Below, piece by piece: positions 1 to 8,547 of a stretch of DNA of 64,000 nt; position 1 is the first letter of the stretch, and every line of letters starts with the position of its first letter. The DNA is from Pseudomonas pharyngis. Lineage in GTDB: Bacteria > Pseudomonadota > Gammaproteobacteria > Pseudomonadales > Pseudomonadaceae. The DNA lies in NCBI RefSeq assembly GCF_021602345.1, contig NZ_BQID01000006.1, positions 295,828 to 359,827 on the forward strand, given 5' to 3'. A program made the position numbers and the translations under genes. The notes under the pieces were generated by a model. The model worked only from the letters and a program-made list of their open reading frames with translations, was not told where the DNA came from and ran no database searches.

Positions 1-778
1 CATCCAGCGATTGCTGAGGGCGGGCGATCAACTGGAAGTGACTGCGGGCCAGGCTCGGATCGCCGGGTTTGACGGTTTCCGATTCCGGGCTTTGCAGCCA
101 GCTGCGCACGGACGCCGGAATCTCGATGCCGTAGCGCTTTATGATCGCCAGCGCTTCGGCGCTGGTGCTCGGGTCGGCCACGGTCGGGCCGGAGGCGATG
201 ACCGTGGCAAGATCGCCCGGTACATCGGAAATCGCGTAGGTGTAAACAGTCGCCGGCCAGCAGGCCTTGCCCAGGCGTCCGCCCTTGATCGCCGAGAGGT
301 GCTTGCGCACGCAGTTCATCTCGCCGATGGTCGCGCCGGATTTGAGCAGGGCTTTGTTGATCGATTGCTTGTCGGCCAGGGTGATGCCTTCGGCCGGCAG
401 CGCCAGCAGGGCAGAGCCGCCACCGGACAGCAGGAAAATCACGCGGTCGTCTTCGCTCAGATTGCTGACCAGTTCCAGCACGCGTTTGGCCACGGCCAGA
501 CCGGCAGCGTCCGGCACGGGGTGCGCGGCTTCGACCACTTCGATTTTTTCGCACGGGGCGCCGTGACCGTAGCGGGTCACCACAAGGCCCGAGACTTCAC
601 CTTCCCAGCAGCGCTCGACCACTTGCGCCATGGCAGCGGCAGCCTTGCCGGCGCCGATGACGATCACGCGACCTGTGCGATCGGCCGGCAGATGCGCTTC
701 GAGGACCTGGTTCGGATGGGCCGCGTCGATGGCTGTGGCAAACAGCTCGCGCAGCAGTTGTTGCGGATCGACCGACAT
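1..778 (-). CDS. ttuD: Glycerate 2-kinase / hydroxypyruvate reductase family (TtuD), 3' part missing
   Basis: This is the N-terminal ~259 residues of a MOFRL-family glycerate kinase; the rest runs off the left edge. The reading frame (MSVDPQQLLRELF...) shows the GAGKAAAAMA segment, a Ser/Gly-rich FLLSGGGSALL loop and the NCVRKHLSAIKGGRL stretch typical of this family. The enzyme would phosphorylate D-glycerate made by GlxR to 2-phosphoglycerate, which feeds lower glycolysis. Databases often call it hydroxypyruvate reductase (TtuD), but kinase activity is the better-supported role for the family. It is the fourth gene of the gcl-hyi-glxR-ttuD set on the minus strand, separated from glxR by a REP doublet. 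In related Pseudomonas a pyruvate kinase gene (pykF) usually follows, outside this window. Confidence 0.9.
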   Translation of the reverse strand, partial: MSVDPQQLLRELFATAIDAAHPNQVLEAHLPADRTGRVIVIGAGKAAAAMAQVVERCWEGEVSGLVVTRYGHGAPCEKIEVVEAAHPVPDAAGLAVAKRVLELVSNLSEDDRVIFLLSGGGSALLALPAEGITLADKQSINKALLKSGATIGEMNCVRKHLSAIKGGRLGKACWPATVYTYAISDVPGDLATVIASGPTVADPSTSAEALAIIKRYGIEIPASVRSWLQSPESETVKPGDPSLARSHFQLIARPQQSLD

Positions 779-824
779 GGCGGGCTCCCGGAATTCTTGT
801 TATTCGAAAGGGCAACTCGGAACC

Positions 825-913
825 CTGTGGGAGCTAGCCTGCTAGCGATTCAGGCGCTGAGGTCTGGCAGACACTCCGCGTTGATTCCATCGCCAGCAGG
901 CTGGCTCCCACAG
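825..913. repeat. REP doublet (REPIN) between glxR and ttuD
   Basis: Two inverted copies of a REP sequence, GTGGGAGCTAGCCTGCTAGCGA near 827-848 and its inverse ending GCTCCCACAG at 913, are separated by about 38 nt. Each copy is an imperfect palindrome in itself. The pair can fold into a long hairpin in the glxR-ttuD intercistronic RNA and could stabilise the upstream message or reduce ttuD expression. The same core occurs next to the RAYT gene at 5.5-6.0 kb. Confidence 0.9.
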
Positions 914-936
914 GTTTGATGCAGGTTGGGGCAGGC

Positions 937-1830
937 TTACTTCTTGTCGCGAATCGAGAAGTTGGCCATGTGTTCCAGGCCCTTGATCAGCGCCGAGTGG
1001 TCCCAGTTGCTGCCACCGATGGCCGCGCAGGTGCTGAACACTTGCTGGGCGTTGGCAGTGTTCGGCAGGTTGATGTTCAGCTCCTTGGCGCCTTGCAGGG
1101 CCAGGTTCAGGTCCTTCTGGTGCAGGCTGATGCGGAAGCCCGGATCGAAGGTGCCCTTGATCATGCGCTCACCGTGCACTTCGAGGATCTTCGAGGAGGC
1201 GAAGCCACCCATCAGCGCTTCACGCACCTTGGCCGGATCGGCACCGTTTTTCGAAGCGAACAGCAGGGCTTCGGCCACGGCCTGAATGTTCAGGGCAACG
1301 ATGATCTGGTTCGCCACCTTGGCGGTCTGACCGTCGCCATTGCCACCAACCAGGGTGATGTTCTTACCCATGGCCTGGAACAGCGGCAGTGCGCGTTCGA
1401 AGGCATCGGCGTCGCCACCGACCATGATGCTCAGGGTTGCAGCCTTGGCGCCGACTTCACCGCCGGACACCGGAGCGTCGAGGTATTGCGCGCCTTTCTC
1501 GTTGATCTTCGCGGCGAAAGCCTTGGTGGCGGTCGGCGAGATCGAGCTCATGTCGATCACGACTTTGCCTTTGCCGATACCGGCCGCGACGCCGTCGGCG
1601 CGGAACAGCACGTCGTCGACCTGGGGGGTATCCGGCACCATCACGATAATGAATTCAGCTTCCTGGGCCACTTCTTTCGGGTTGGCCAGGGCAACGGCGC
1701 CAGCGGCGACCAGGTCGGCAGGGGCGGCGTCGTGGTGCGCCGACAGGAACAGGCTGTGACCGGCTTTCTGCAGGTTCGCTGCCATTGGGTGGCCCATGAT
1801 GCCGGTGCCGATGAATCCGATTTTAGCCAT
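937..1830 (-). CDS. glxR: Tartronate semialdehyde reductase (2-hydroxy-3-oxopropionate reductase)
   Basis: 297 residues, normal length for the beta-hydroxyacid dehydrogenase family. An N-terminal Rossmann motif GFIGTGIMGHPMAANL (residues 5-20) binds NAD(P)H. The substrate loop DAPVSGGEVGA lies at about 118-128, and the catalytic lysine is K171 in the GQTAKVANQ segment. It reduces tartronate semialdehyde, made by Gcl, to D-glycerate. It lies between hyi (43-nt gap) and ttuD in the glyoxylate carboligase operon, which fixes the pathway role. The start ATG is preceded by a purine-rich SD (aggatt) on the minus strand. Related GarR or 3-hydroxyisobutyrate dehydrogenases are alternatives by family only; context favours GlxR. 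Confidence 0.95.
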   Translation of the reverse strand: MAKIGFIGTGIMGHPMAANLQKAGHSLFLSAHHDAAPADLVAAGAVALANPKEVAQEAEFIIVMVPDTPQVDDVLFRADGVAAGIGKGKVVIDMSSISPTATKAFAAKINEKGAQYLDAPVSGGEVGAKAATLSIMVGGDADAFERALPLFQAMGKNITLVGGNGDGQTAKVANQIIVALNIQAVAEALLFASKNGADPAKVREALMGGFASSKILEVHGERMIKGTFDPGFRISLHQKDLNLALQGAKELNINLPNTANAQQVFSTCAAIGGSNWDHSALIKGLEHMANFSIRDKK

Positions 1831-1873
1831 GAGAAAATCCTCTTGTTTTTGTCTTGCTCAAGCAAATAGGGGG

Positions 1874-2656
1874 TCAGATCGCGTTGTGGGTCTTCAGCCA
1901 GCCGAGGCCCGCTTCCGTGGTGGTCAGCGGTTTGTACTCGCAGCCGACCCAGCCCTGATAACCGATGCGATCGAGGTGTTCGAACAGGAAGCGGTAGTTG
2001 ATCTCGCCGGTGCCCGGCTCGTTGCGGCCCGGGTTGTCGGCCAGCTGCACATGGTTGATCTCGGCCAGGTGCGATTGCAGGGTGCGGGCCAGATCGCCTT
2101 CCATGATTTGCATGTGATAGATGTCGTATTGCAGGAACAGATTGGCGCTGCCGACCTGCTCGCGAATCGACAGGGCCTGTGCCGTGTTGTTCAGGTAGAA
2201 GCCCGGGATATCGCGTGTATTGATCGCTTCCATCACCAGTTTGATGCCGACGGCTTGCAGCTTGTCGGCGGCGTACTTGAGGTTGGCGACGAAGGTCTTT
2301 TCAACGGTGGCATCGTCCACGCCCTGCGGACGGATACCGGCCAGGCAGTTGACCTGGGTGTTGCCCAGCACCTGGGCGTAAGCGATGGCCAGGTCGACCC
2401 CGGCGCGGAACTCTTCGACCCGGTCCGGCAGGCACGCGATACCGCGCTCGCCCTTGGCCCAGTCACCGGCCGGCAGGTTGAACAGCACTTGGGTCAGACC
2501 GTTGGCGTCGAGTTTGGCCTTGATTTCGGCAGAGCTGAAATCGTACGGGAACAGGTACTCGACACCGCTGAAGCCAGCCTTGGCGGCGGCGTCGAAACGG
2601 GCAAGGAAATCCTGTTCGGTGAACAGCATGGACAGGTTGGCTGCGAAACGCGGCAT
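1874..2656 (-). CDS. hyi: Hydroxypyruvate isomerase
   Basis: 260 residues, a single TIM-barrel of the xylose-isomerase-like AP2 fold. Metal/substrate acidic residues are visible in VMEAINTRD (E about residue 143), QYDIYHMQ and the C-terminal GCEYKPL. It interconverts hydroxypyruvate and tartronate semialdehyde. It is the second gene of the gcl operon, directly after gcl and before glxR, the conserved Pseudomonas order. The SD (ggagacc) is well placed before the ATG. The 119-nt gap to gcl contains two CCCTCTCC/GGAGAGGG hairpins. Confidence 0.95.
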   Translation of the reverse strand: MPRFAANLSMLFTEQDFLARFDAAAKAGFSGVEYLFPYDFSSAEIKAKLDANGLTQVLFNLPAGDWAKGERGIACLPDRVEEFRAGVDLAIAYAQVLGNTQVNCLAGIRPQGVDDATVEKTFVANLKYAADKLQAVGIKLVMEAINTRDIPGFYLNNTAQALSIREQVGSANLFLQYDIYHMQIMEGDLARTLQSHLAEINHVQLADNPGRNEPGTGEINYRFLFEHLDRIGYQGWVGCEYKPLTTTEAGLGWLKTHNAI

Positions 2657-2710
2657 GGTGGTCTCCTAAAACAGTTTTGACACGGTTGGTCAGACTGAAC
2701 GCGATCAAGT

Positions 2711-2763
2711 CCCCTCTCCTGGGGGAGAGGGACATGTAGCCACCCTCTCCCGGAGGGAGAGGG
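2711..2763. repeat. Twin CCCTCTCC...GGAGAGGG hairpins, gcl-hyi gap
   Basis: Two adjacent short inverted repeats sit between gcl and hyi (CCCTCTCCTGGGGGAGAGGG at about 2711-2730 and CCCTCTCCCGGAGGGAGAGGG at about 2743-2763). The same motif family recurs at 16060-16097, 38142-38164 and 38272-38308, so this is a dispersed intergenic element rather than a gene-specific terminator. There is no T-tract on the minus strand, so read-through to hyi is expected. Confidence 0.75.
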
Positions 2764-2775
2764 AGCCGGTTACGT

Positions 2776-4551
2776 TCAGTCGAGCAACGAAATCGCGGTA
2801 GGCGCATCGTTGCCGACCAGCGCCAGGTCTTCGAATTCGTTGACGGCGTTGATCTCGGTCCCCATGGAGATGTTGGTCACACGCTCCAGAATGATCTCGA
2901 CGATCACCGGCACCTTGAACTCTTCGATCAGCTCTTCGGCCTTGCGCAGGGCAGGGGCGATGTCAGCCGGTTCGAACACACGCAGTGCCTTGCAGCCCAG
3001 GCCTTCGGCGACTGCGACGTGGTCGACACCATAACCGTTGAGTTCCGGCGCGTTCAGGTTATCGAAGGACAGCTGCACGCAGTAGTCCATATCGAACCCG
3101 CGCTGGGCCTGACGGATCAGCCCCAGGTACGAGTTGTTCACCACGACGTGGATGTACGGCAGTTTGAACTGAGCGCCGACCGCCAGTTCTTCGATCATGA
3201 ACTGGAAGTCATAGTCCCCCGACAGGGCCACGACTTTACGGTTCGGATCGGCCTTCACCACGCCCAGCGCTGCCGGAATGGTCCAGCCCAACGGGCCGGC
3301 CTGGCCGCAGTTGATCCAGTGACGCGGCTTGTAGACGTGCAGGAACTGCGCGCCGGCAATCTGCGACAGACCAATGGTGCTGACGTAGCAGGTGTCCTTG
3401 CCGAACACCTGGTTCATTTCTTCGTAGACGCGCTGCGGCTTGACCGGCACGTTGTCGAAGTGGGTCTTGCGGTGCAGGCTGGCCTTGCGCTGCTGGCAAT
3501 CCTGCAGCCAGGCAGAGCGGTTTTTCAGCTTGCCGGCGGCTTGCCATTCACGGGCGACTTCGATGAACACGGTCAGCGCGGCGGCAGCGTCGGAAACGAT
3601 GCCCAGGTCCGGGGTGAACACGCGGCCGATCTGGGTCGGTTCGATGTCGACGTGAATGAACTTGCGGCCTTCGGTGTAGACGTCGACCGAGCCGGTGTGA
3701 CGGTTCGCCCAGCGGTTGCCGACGCCCAGTACCACGTCGGACTTGAGCAGGGTGGCGTTGCCGTAACGGTGCGAAGTCTGCAGACCGACCATGCCGACCA
3801 TCAGCGGGTGATCGTCCGGAATGGTGCCCCAGCCCATCAGGGTCGGGATGACCGGAATGCCGGTCAGCTCGGCGAACTCGACCAGCAGTTCGCTGGCGTC
3901 GGCGTTGATGATGCCGCCCCCGGCCACCAGCAATGGACGCTCGGCCTGATCCAGCATTGCCAGGGCTTTTTCGACCTGCACGCGGGTGGCGCTTGGCTTG
4001 GCCAGCGGCAGTGGCTGGTAGGCGTCGATGTCGAATTCGATTTCAGCCATCTGCACGTCGAACGGCAGGTCGATCAGCACCGGGCCCGGACGGCCGGAAC
4101 GCATTTCGTAGAAGGCTTTCTGGAACGCATAAGGCACCTGGCCCGGCTCCAGAACGGTGGTCGCCCACTTGGTCACCGGCTTGACGATGCTGGTGATGTC
4201 GACGGCCTGGAAGTCTTCCTTGTGCATACGGGCGCGGGGTGCCTGCCCGGTGATGCAGAGGATCGGGATCGAGTCCGCGGAGGCGCTGTACAGACCGGTG
4301 ACCATGTCGGTACCGGCCGGGCCGGAAGTACCGATGCACACGCCGATGTTGCCGGCCTTGGTGCGGGTGTAGCCCTCGGCCATGTGCGAGGCGCCTTCAA
4401 CGTGGCGAGCGAGGACGTGATCGATGCCACCGACTTTCTGCAGGGCGGAGTACAGCGGGTTGATTGCAGCGCCCGGAATGCCAAAAGCGGTATCAACCCC
4501 TTCACGGCGCATCACCAGAACGGCGGCTTCGATTGCTCTCATTTTGCTCAT
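2776..4551 (-). CDS. gcl: Glyoxylate carboligase (tartronate-semialdehyde synthase)
   Basis: 591 residues, a three-domain TPP-dependent decarboxylase of the acetolactate synthase superfamily. The start [10 protein letters not shown] is chosen over an upstream in-frame start because it gives the family length. The N-terminal [10 protein letters not shown] loop is followed by [12 protein letters not shown] with valine at position 51, where most TPP enzymes have the catalytic glutamate; that V51 is the hallmark of Gcl. The TPP/Mg motif [11 protein letters not shown]...NN is near residues 448-475. It condenses two glyoxylates to tartronate semialdehyde plus CO2, the entry step for growth on glyoxylate, glycolate, ethylene glycol or allantoin. 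It is the first gene of the operon. The promoter region contains two TTGTATACAA palindromes, so control by a GntR-type regulator is likely. Confidence 0.97.
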   Translation of the reverse strand: MSKMRAIEAAVLVMRREGVDTAFGIPGAAINPLYSALQKVGGIDHVLARHVEGASHMAEGYTRTKAGNIGVCIGTSGPAGTDMVTGLYSASADSIPILCITGQAPRARMHKEDFQAVDITSIVKPVTKWATTVLEPGQVPYAFQKAFYEMRSGRPGPVLIDLPFDVQMAEIEFDIDAYQPLPLAKPSATRVQVEKALAMLDQAERPLLVAGGGIINADASELLVEFAELTGIPVIPTLMGWGTIPDDHPLMVGMVGLQTSHRYGNATLLKSDVVLGVGNRWANRHTGSVDVYTEGRKFIHVDIEPTQIGRVFTPDLGIVSDAAAALTVFIEVAREWQAAGKLKNRSAWLQDCQQRKASLHRKTHFDNVPVKPQRVYEEMNQVFGKDTCYVSTIGLSQIAGAQFLHVYKPRHWINCGQAGPLGWTIPAALGVVKADPNRKVVALSGDYDFQFMIEELAVGAQFKLPYIHVVVNNSYLGLIRQAQRGFDMDYCVQLSFDNLNAPELNGYGVDHVAVAEGLGCKALRVFEPADIAPALRKAEELIEEFKVPVIVEIILERVTNISMGTEINAVNEFEDLALVGNDAPTAISLLD

Positions 4552-4578
4552 GGTTTTGTGCCTCTTTACGTTTTGTAA

Positions 4579-4588
4579 TTGTATACAA
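4579..4588. promoter_or_regulatory. TTGTATACAA palindrome, gcl-proximal operator
   Basis: A perfect 10-bp palindrome lies 27 nt upstream of the gcl start codon. It fits the NyGT..ACrN pattern of FadR-subfamily GntR regulators. An identical copy is at 4717-4726. Regulator identity is inferred, not seen; Pseudomonas gcl loci are known to be controlled by GclR, encoded elsewhere. Confidence 0.6.
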
Positions 4589-4716
4589 GTGGCTTTGCGC
4601 AGAGTGTATTCACGGCGGACGGCGCAGGTCAATCCATTTTCTCAAGCGCCTGTTTCATTCGTCGGAAGCCTGTTCTGCTGTGGCTTTTCGTCGCATGGAG
4701 CGCTTTTCGGGAATTA

Positions 4717-4726
4717 TTGTATACAA
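4717..4726. promoter_or_regulatory. TTGTATACAA palindrome, second operator
   Basis: An identical copy of the 4579-4588 palindrome, 138 bp away and 93 nt upstream of the GlcG-like gene, in a locally AT-rich stretch. Two identical sites near the two divergent transcription units suggest co-regulation, possibly with looping. Confidence 0.6.
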
Positions 4727-4819
4727 AAAAATAATTCATTGTGTTCTATTTGTTGCATCGGGCTGCGGCACTTGCGCGCAGTCCAACGACTTTCCCAATA
4801 ACAAAATGAGGACGGCACC

Positions 4820-5260
4820 ATGAGCGCTTTAACCTTGAAAGTCGCAGTCAAGCTGGTCAACGAAGCCATCAATGCAGGGCGGGCCATTTCCGCCGCGCCG
4901 CTGACCATCGCGGTACTGGATACCGGCGGCCATCTGGTCACCTTGCAGCGCGAAGATGGCGCCAGCCTGCTGCGCCCGAACATCGCCATCGGCAAAGCCT
5001 GGGGCGCCATCGCCCTGGGCAAGGGCTCACGCCTGCTGGCGCTGGACGCGCAACAACGCCCGGCGTTCATCGCCGCGCTCAACAGCATGGGGCAGGGCAG
5101 CGTCGTGCCGGCACCGGGCGGTGTGTTGATTCGTGATCAGGCGGGGAACGTGCTGGGTGCGATCGGCATCAGCGGCGATCTGTCGGACATCGATGAACAG
5201 GTGGCAATCAAAGCCGTAGAGGCCCTGGACCTGCGGGCGGATGCGGGGGTGGCTGCGTGA
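4820..5260 (+). CDS. GlcG/HbpS (DUF336) family protein of the glyoxylate locus
   Basis: 146 residues, full length for the GlcG/HbpS family of small alpha/beta proteins. Visible family features are AVLDTGGHLV near residue 32, the RED..SLLRP segment, PGGVLIRD near 97 and GAIGISGD near 112. No signal peptide is present, so it should be cytosolic, unlike secreted haem-binding HbpS. GlcG-type proteins accompany glycolate/glyoxylate operons, but their biochemical role is not established. It is divergent from gcl and shares the palindromic operator region, so co-expression with the operon is likely. SD aggac precedes the ATG by 6-7 nt. Confidence 0.85.
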   Translation: MSALTLKVAVKLVNEAINAGRAISAAPLTIAVLDTGGHLVTLQREDGASLLRPNIAIGKAWGAIALGKGSRLLALDAQQRPAFIAALNSMGQGSVVPAPGGVLIRDQAGNVLGAIGISGDLSDIDEQVAIKAVEALDLRADAGVAA

Positions 5261-5280
5261 TTTGCGGCGTTTGAACTGAC

Positions 5281-5376
5281 GCCATTGCGAGCTGGCTTAC
5301 TGCTACAGGTGGTCACAGGTAGACACATTTCTGTGGCCACCTTAAAGCCCCTGTGGGAGCGAGCCTGCTCGCGATG
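5281..5376. repeat. Degenerate REP pair upstream of the RAYT gene
   Basis: A clear REP (CTGTGGGAGCGAGCCTGCTCGCGATGG, 5351-5376; first half CTGTGGGAGCGAG) follows a decayed, oppositely oriented copy at about 5281-5308 (GCGAGCTGGCTTACTGCTAC core). The symmetric positions carry GAG/CTC instead of the TAG/CTA of the copies at 827 and 6001, so it belongs to a slightly different REP subclass. Confidence 0.7.
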
Positions 5377-5412
5377 GCTGCCTGGCAGACACAACCTGAT
5401 AAGGATCTGAAC

Positions 5413-5444
5413 AGCCCCCCAGCCTTTTCAGGGCTAGCTTTTTT
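5413..5444 (+). terminator. Weak intrinsic terminator after the GlcG-like gene
   Basis: A short GC stem (AGCCC at 5413-5417 with GGGCT at 5431-5435, or the shorter AGCC...GGCT alternative) is followed by a run of six Ts. The stem is short, so termination may be partial. It lies just upstream of the RAYT promoter/RBS region. Confidence 0.4.
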
Positions 5445-5474
5445 CATGACTGTAATCATGGAGGAGGCTCATCA

Positions 5475-5969
5475 ATGTCCAATTCACCCGCTTCACACCG
5501 CCTAAGGATCGGCCGCTATGCCGAACCTGATCGCATTTATTTGCTCACTTCCAATACTTGCCAGAGAAAACCGTTTTTCAGAGATTTTACTTTGGGCAGG
5601 TTAGTGGCCAATCAGTTTGTCTTTGCGCAGAAACAGGGTCATGTGAACTCTCTGGCTTGGGTTGTTATGCCCGATCACTTTCACTGGCTCGTTGAGCTGA
5701 AGAGGGGATCGCTCGGTGAGTTGATGCAACGGACTAAATCATTCAGTACCAAAGCCGTGAACCAGTCCATTGGCGGAAAAATCAATCTTTGGCAAAAGGG
5801 GTTTTATGACCAGGCTCTGCGCCAAGAAGATGACTTGGTGAAAATGGCACGGTATGTCGTGGCTAACCCATTGCGGGCCGGACTGGTGGAAAAGCTGTCT
5901 GACTATCCGTTGTGGGATGCCATTTGGGCTCAAGCCAAAATCGAGTCGCCTTCATCGCTAGCAGGCTAG
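5475..5969 (+). CDS. REP-associated tyrosine transposase (RAYT)
   Basis: 164 residues, the size of a single-domain Y1/HUH nuclease of the IS200/IS605-related RAYT family. The HUH metal motif is MPDHFHWLVEL (H68 and H70). The catalytic tyrosine should be Y127 in ARYVVANPLRAGLV, a signature of RAYTs. These proteins nick single-stranded REP hairpins and are held responsible for REPIN dispersal; they are domesticated single-copy genes rather than mobile elements. A strong GGAGGAGG SD lies before the ATG. REPs flank the gene on both sides. The final codons (Ser-Leu-Ala-Gly-stop) are themselves the CGCTAGCAGGCTAG of the downstream REP. Codon use is less GC-rich than its neighbours. Confidence 0.93.
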   Translation: MSNSPASHRLRIGRYAEPDRIYLLTSNTCQRKPFFRDFTLGRLVANQFVFAQKQGHVNSLAWVVMPDHFHWLVELKRGSLGELMQRTKSFSTKAVNQSIGGKINLWQKGFYDQALRQEDDLVKMARYVVANPLRAGLVEKLSDYPLWDAIWAQAKIESPSSLAG

Positions 5970-6026
5970 CTCCCACAGGAGAGCTTGCGGATGCAGGAGA
6001 GTGGGAGCTAGCCTGCTAGCGATGAG
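5953..6026. repeat. Inverted REP pair at the 3' end of the RAYT gene
   Basis: A reverse REP (CATCGCTAGCAGGCTAGCTC, continuing CCACAGG to 5979) is followed after ~21 nt by a forward REP (GTGGGAGCTAGCCTGCTAGC starting at 6001). The first copy overlaps the RAYT stop codon. The TAG/CTA core matches the doublet at 825-913, consistent with these being this RAYT's cognate REPs. Confidence 0.9.
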
Positions 6027-6039
6027 GTCGCCGGAGATT

Positions 6040-6645
6040 TCAGTCCGGCTCGCAGCCCTTGAGCACCAACCGGATGATGGTTTGTGCTGCGGCTTCATAG
6101 TCGGCTTCGTCGAGCTTGTCCTTGCCGGTTACGGCGGAGATCTGCCAGTCGAAGTCGGCGTAGGTCTGGGTCGCGGCCCAGATGCTGAACATCAGGTGGT
6201 TGGGGTCGATCGGGGCGATCTGGCCGCGGTCGATCCAGGTCTGGATGCAGTCGATGTTGTGCTTGGCCTGGCCGTTGAGCTGCTCGACCAGGTCGGCGCT
6301 CAGGTGCGGGGCGCCGTGCATGATTTCGCTGGCGAACACCTTGGAGGCGAAGGGCAGGTCGCGGGAGATGCGGATCTTCGAGCGGATGTAGCCGCTCAGC
6401 ACTTCGCTCGGTACGCCGTCCGGATTGAACGGGGTCGAGGCCTGCAGGATCGGCACGATGATACTTTCCAGCACCTCGCGGTAGAGGTTTTCCTTGGACT
6501 TGAAGTAGTAATAGACGTTGGGCTTGGGCAGTCCTGCCTTGGCGGCGATGTCGCTGGTTTTGGTCGCAGCGAAGCCCTTGTCGGCAAACTCTTCACTGGC
6601 TGCACGCAGGATCAGTTCTTTGTTGCGCTCGCGGATTGTGCTCAT
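6040..6645 (-). CDS. TetR/AcrR-family transcriptional regulator
   Basis: 201 residues from the ATG giving MSTIRERNKELILRAA; an upstream in-frame start would add 13 residues and is less likely. The N-terminal TetR HTH is clear: KELILRAASEEFADKGF, then TKTSDIAAKAGLPKPNVYYYFKSKENLY at about residues 23-50. The C-terminal ligand domain (QTYADFDWQISAVTGK...) resembles the RutR/YcdC-type C-terminal family, which senses pyrimidine-like ligands in E. coli. In P. aeruginosa a TetR gene also sits beside the gcl locus. Whether it controls gcl is unknown; the TTGTATACAA sites look more GntR-like. It ends beside a REP. Confidence 0.88.
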   Translation of the reverse strand: MSTIRERNKELILRAASEEFADKGFAATKTSDIAAKAGLPKPNVYYYFKSKENLYREVLESIIVPILQASTPFNPDGVPSEVLSGYIRSKIRISRDLPFASKVFASEIMHGAPHLSADLVEQLNGQAKHNIDCIQTWIDRGQIAPIDPNHLMFSIWAATQTYADFDWQISAVTGKDKLDEADYEAAAQTIIRLVLKGCEPD

Positions 6646-6779
6646 AAACCCGGTGGTTCCTTGCCTGTTCTGGCGGTTGCGCATGGTAGCACCGGCCTCG
6701 CGCGGCGCTCAACAATGCCCCGTGTGGCCCGCAGTCGCGGTATGCTGCGCGGCATTATTCACATAAGGAAACATGATTC

Positions 6780-7694
<915 letters not shown>

Positions 7695-7708
7695 ATCCTG
7701 AGGCAAAC

Positions 7709-7746
7709 AAAAAGGCCATTCGACTCGCATCGAATGGCCTTTTTTG
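7709..7746 (+). terminator. Bidirectional intrinsic terminator (DUF808 / mlaA)
   Basis: A perfect stem AGGCCATTCGA / TCGAATGGCCT with a 6-nt loop, A-run on the left and six Ts on the right. It ends the DUF808 transcript and, read in reverse, the mlaA transcript whose stop codon is 13 nt away. Confidence 0.9.
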
Positions 7747-7758
7747 TGGCTGGCGTTT

Positions 7759-8547
7759 TTACTCGGCGATCTGCAACTTGCGCGACTCGGTGTAGACGTA
7801 GCGCACCTTCTCGTACTCGAACGGTGAGTTCAGCTGCCCATAGCGGAAGCTGGTCTGGTAGCGCTTGTCGACGCCACGCAGTGCCCAGACTTCCGGGTGG
7901 TTGGAGCTGACTTCCGAGACATTGAGGAAGTTGATCGCGGACTCGGCGGTGTAGTCCACGGCGAGACCTGCGGTATCGCGCAGGTTCGACGGGCCGAGGA
8001 TCGGCAGCACGAAATAGGCGCCGCCCGGTACGCCGTAGAAGCCCAGGGTCTGGCCGAAGTCTTCGCTCTGGCGCGGCAGGCCCATGGCGGTAGCCGGGTC
8101 CCAGAGTCCGGCGATGCCGATGGTGGTGTTGAGCAGCAGGCGCGCGGTGGTTTCCATCGAGCGCTTGCCCTTGAACTGCAACAGGCTGTTGACCAGGTTC
8201 GGCACGTCGCCAATGTTGTTGAAGAAGTTGCTCACGCCGGTGCGCACGAAGCTCGGGGTGATGTAGCGATAGCCATCGACCACCGGCAGGAACACCCATT
8301 GGTCGAAGCGGTAGTTGAAGTGGTAGACGCGGCGGTTCCACTCTTCCAGCGGGTCATAGACGTTCAGCGCGCTGAGGGTCGAGCGCTCGAACTCGCGCTG
8401 ATCCAGCCCCGGGTTGAACTTGAGTTTGGACAGCGGCTCCTTGAAACCGTCGCTGTCGATGACCACCGGTGCATTGGCTTTGCTGTTGTCGGCCTGGGCC
8501 ATACCTGCACTGAGGAGCGCTGCAATCAGCAGGAGATATTTAGCCAC
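7759..8547 (-). CDS. mlaA: MlaA/VacJ family phospholipid-transport protein, no lipobox
   Basis: 262 residues from a GTG start that overlaps the end of the upstream hydrolase gene by 8 nt. It has a signal peptide (LLLIAALLSAGMAQA, cleavage about residue 19). The MlaA/VacJ domain follows, with DPLEEWNRRVYHFNYRFD (about 66-83), PVVDGYRYITP, a GDVPNLVN/LLQFK helix, and GFYGVPGGAYFVLPILGPSNLRD. MlaA removes mislocalised phospholipids from the outer leaflet of the outer membrane and passes them to the Mla system. Canonical MlaA is a lipoprotein; here there is no cysteine in or just after the signal peptide, so it would be a soluble or peripherally bound periplasmic protein. Some VacJ-family members share this trait. 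Confidence 0.87.
   Translation of the reverse strand: MAKYLLLIAALLSAGMAQADNSKANAPVVIDSDGFKEPLSKLKFNPGLDQREFERSTLSALNVYDPLEEWNRRVYHFNYRFDQWVFLPVVDGYRYITPSFVRTGVSNFFNNIGDVPNLVNSLLQFKGKRSMETTARLLLNTTIGIAGLWDPATAMGLPRQSEDFGQTLGFYGVPGGAYFVLPILGPSNLRDTAGLAVDYTAESAINFLNVSEVSSNHPEVWALRGVDKRYQTSFRYGQLNSPFEYEKVRYVYTESRKLQIAE

Noticed and set aside
3019-4578. A 519-codon open frame on the plus strand opposite gcl
   Set aside because: It lies antisense to an unmistakable full-length enzyme; the translation is rich in D/Q/H/R/G as expected for the shadow frame of a high-GC gene and matches no family.
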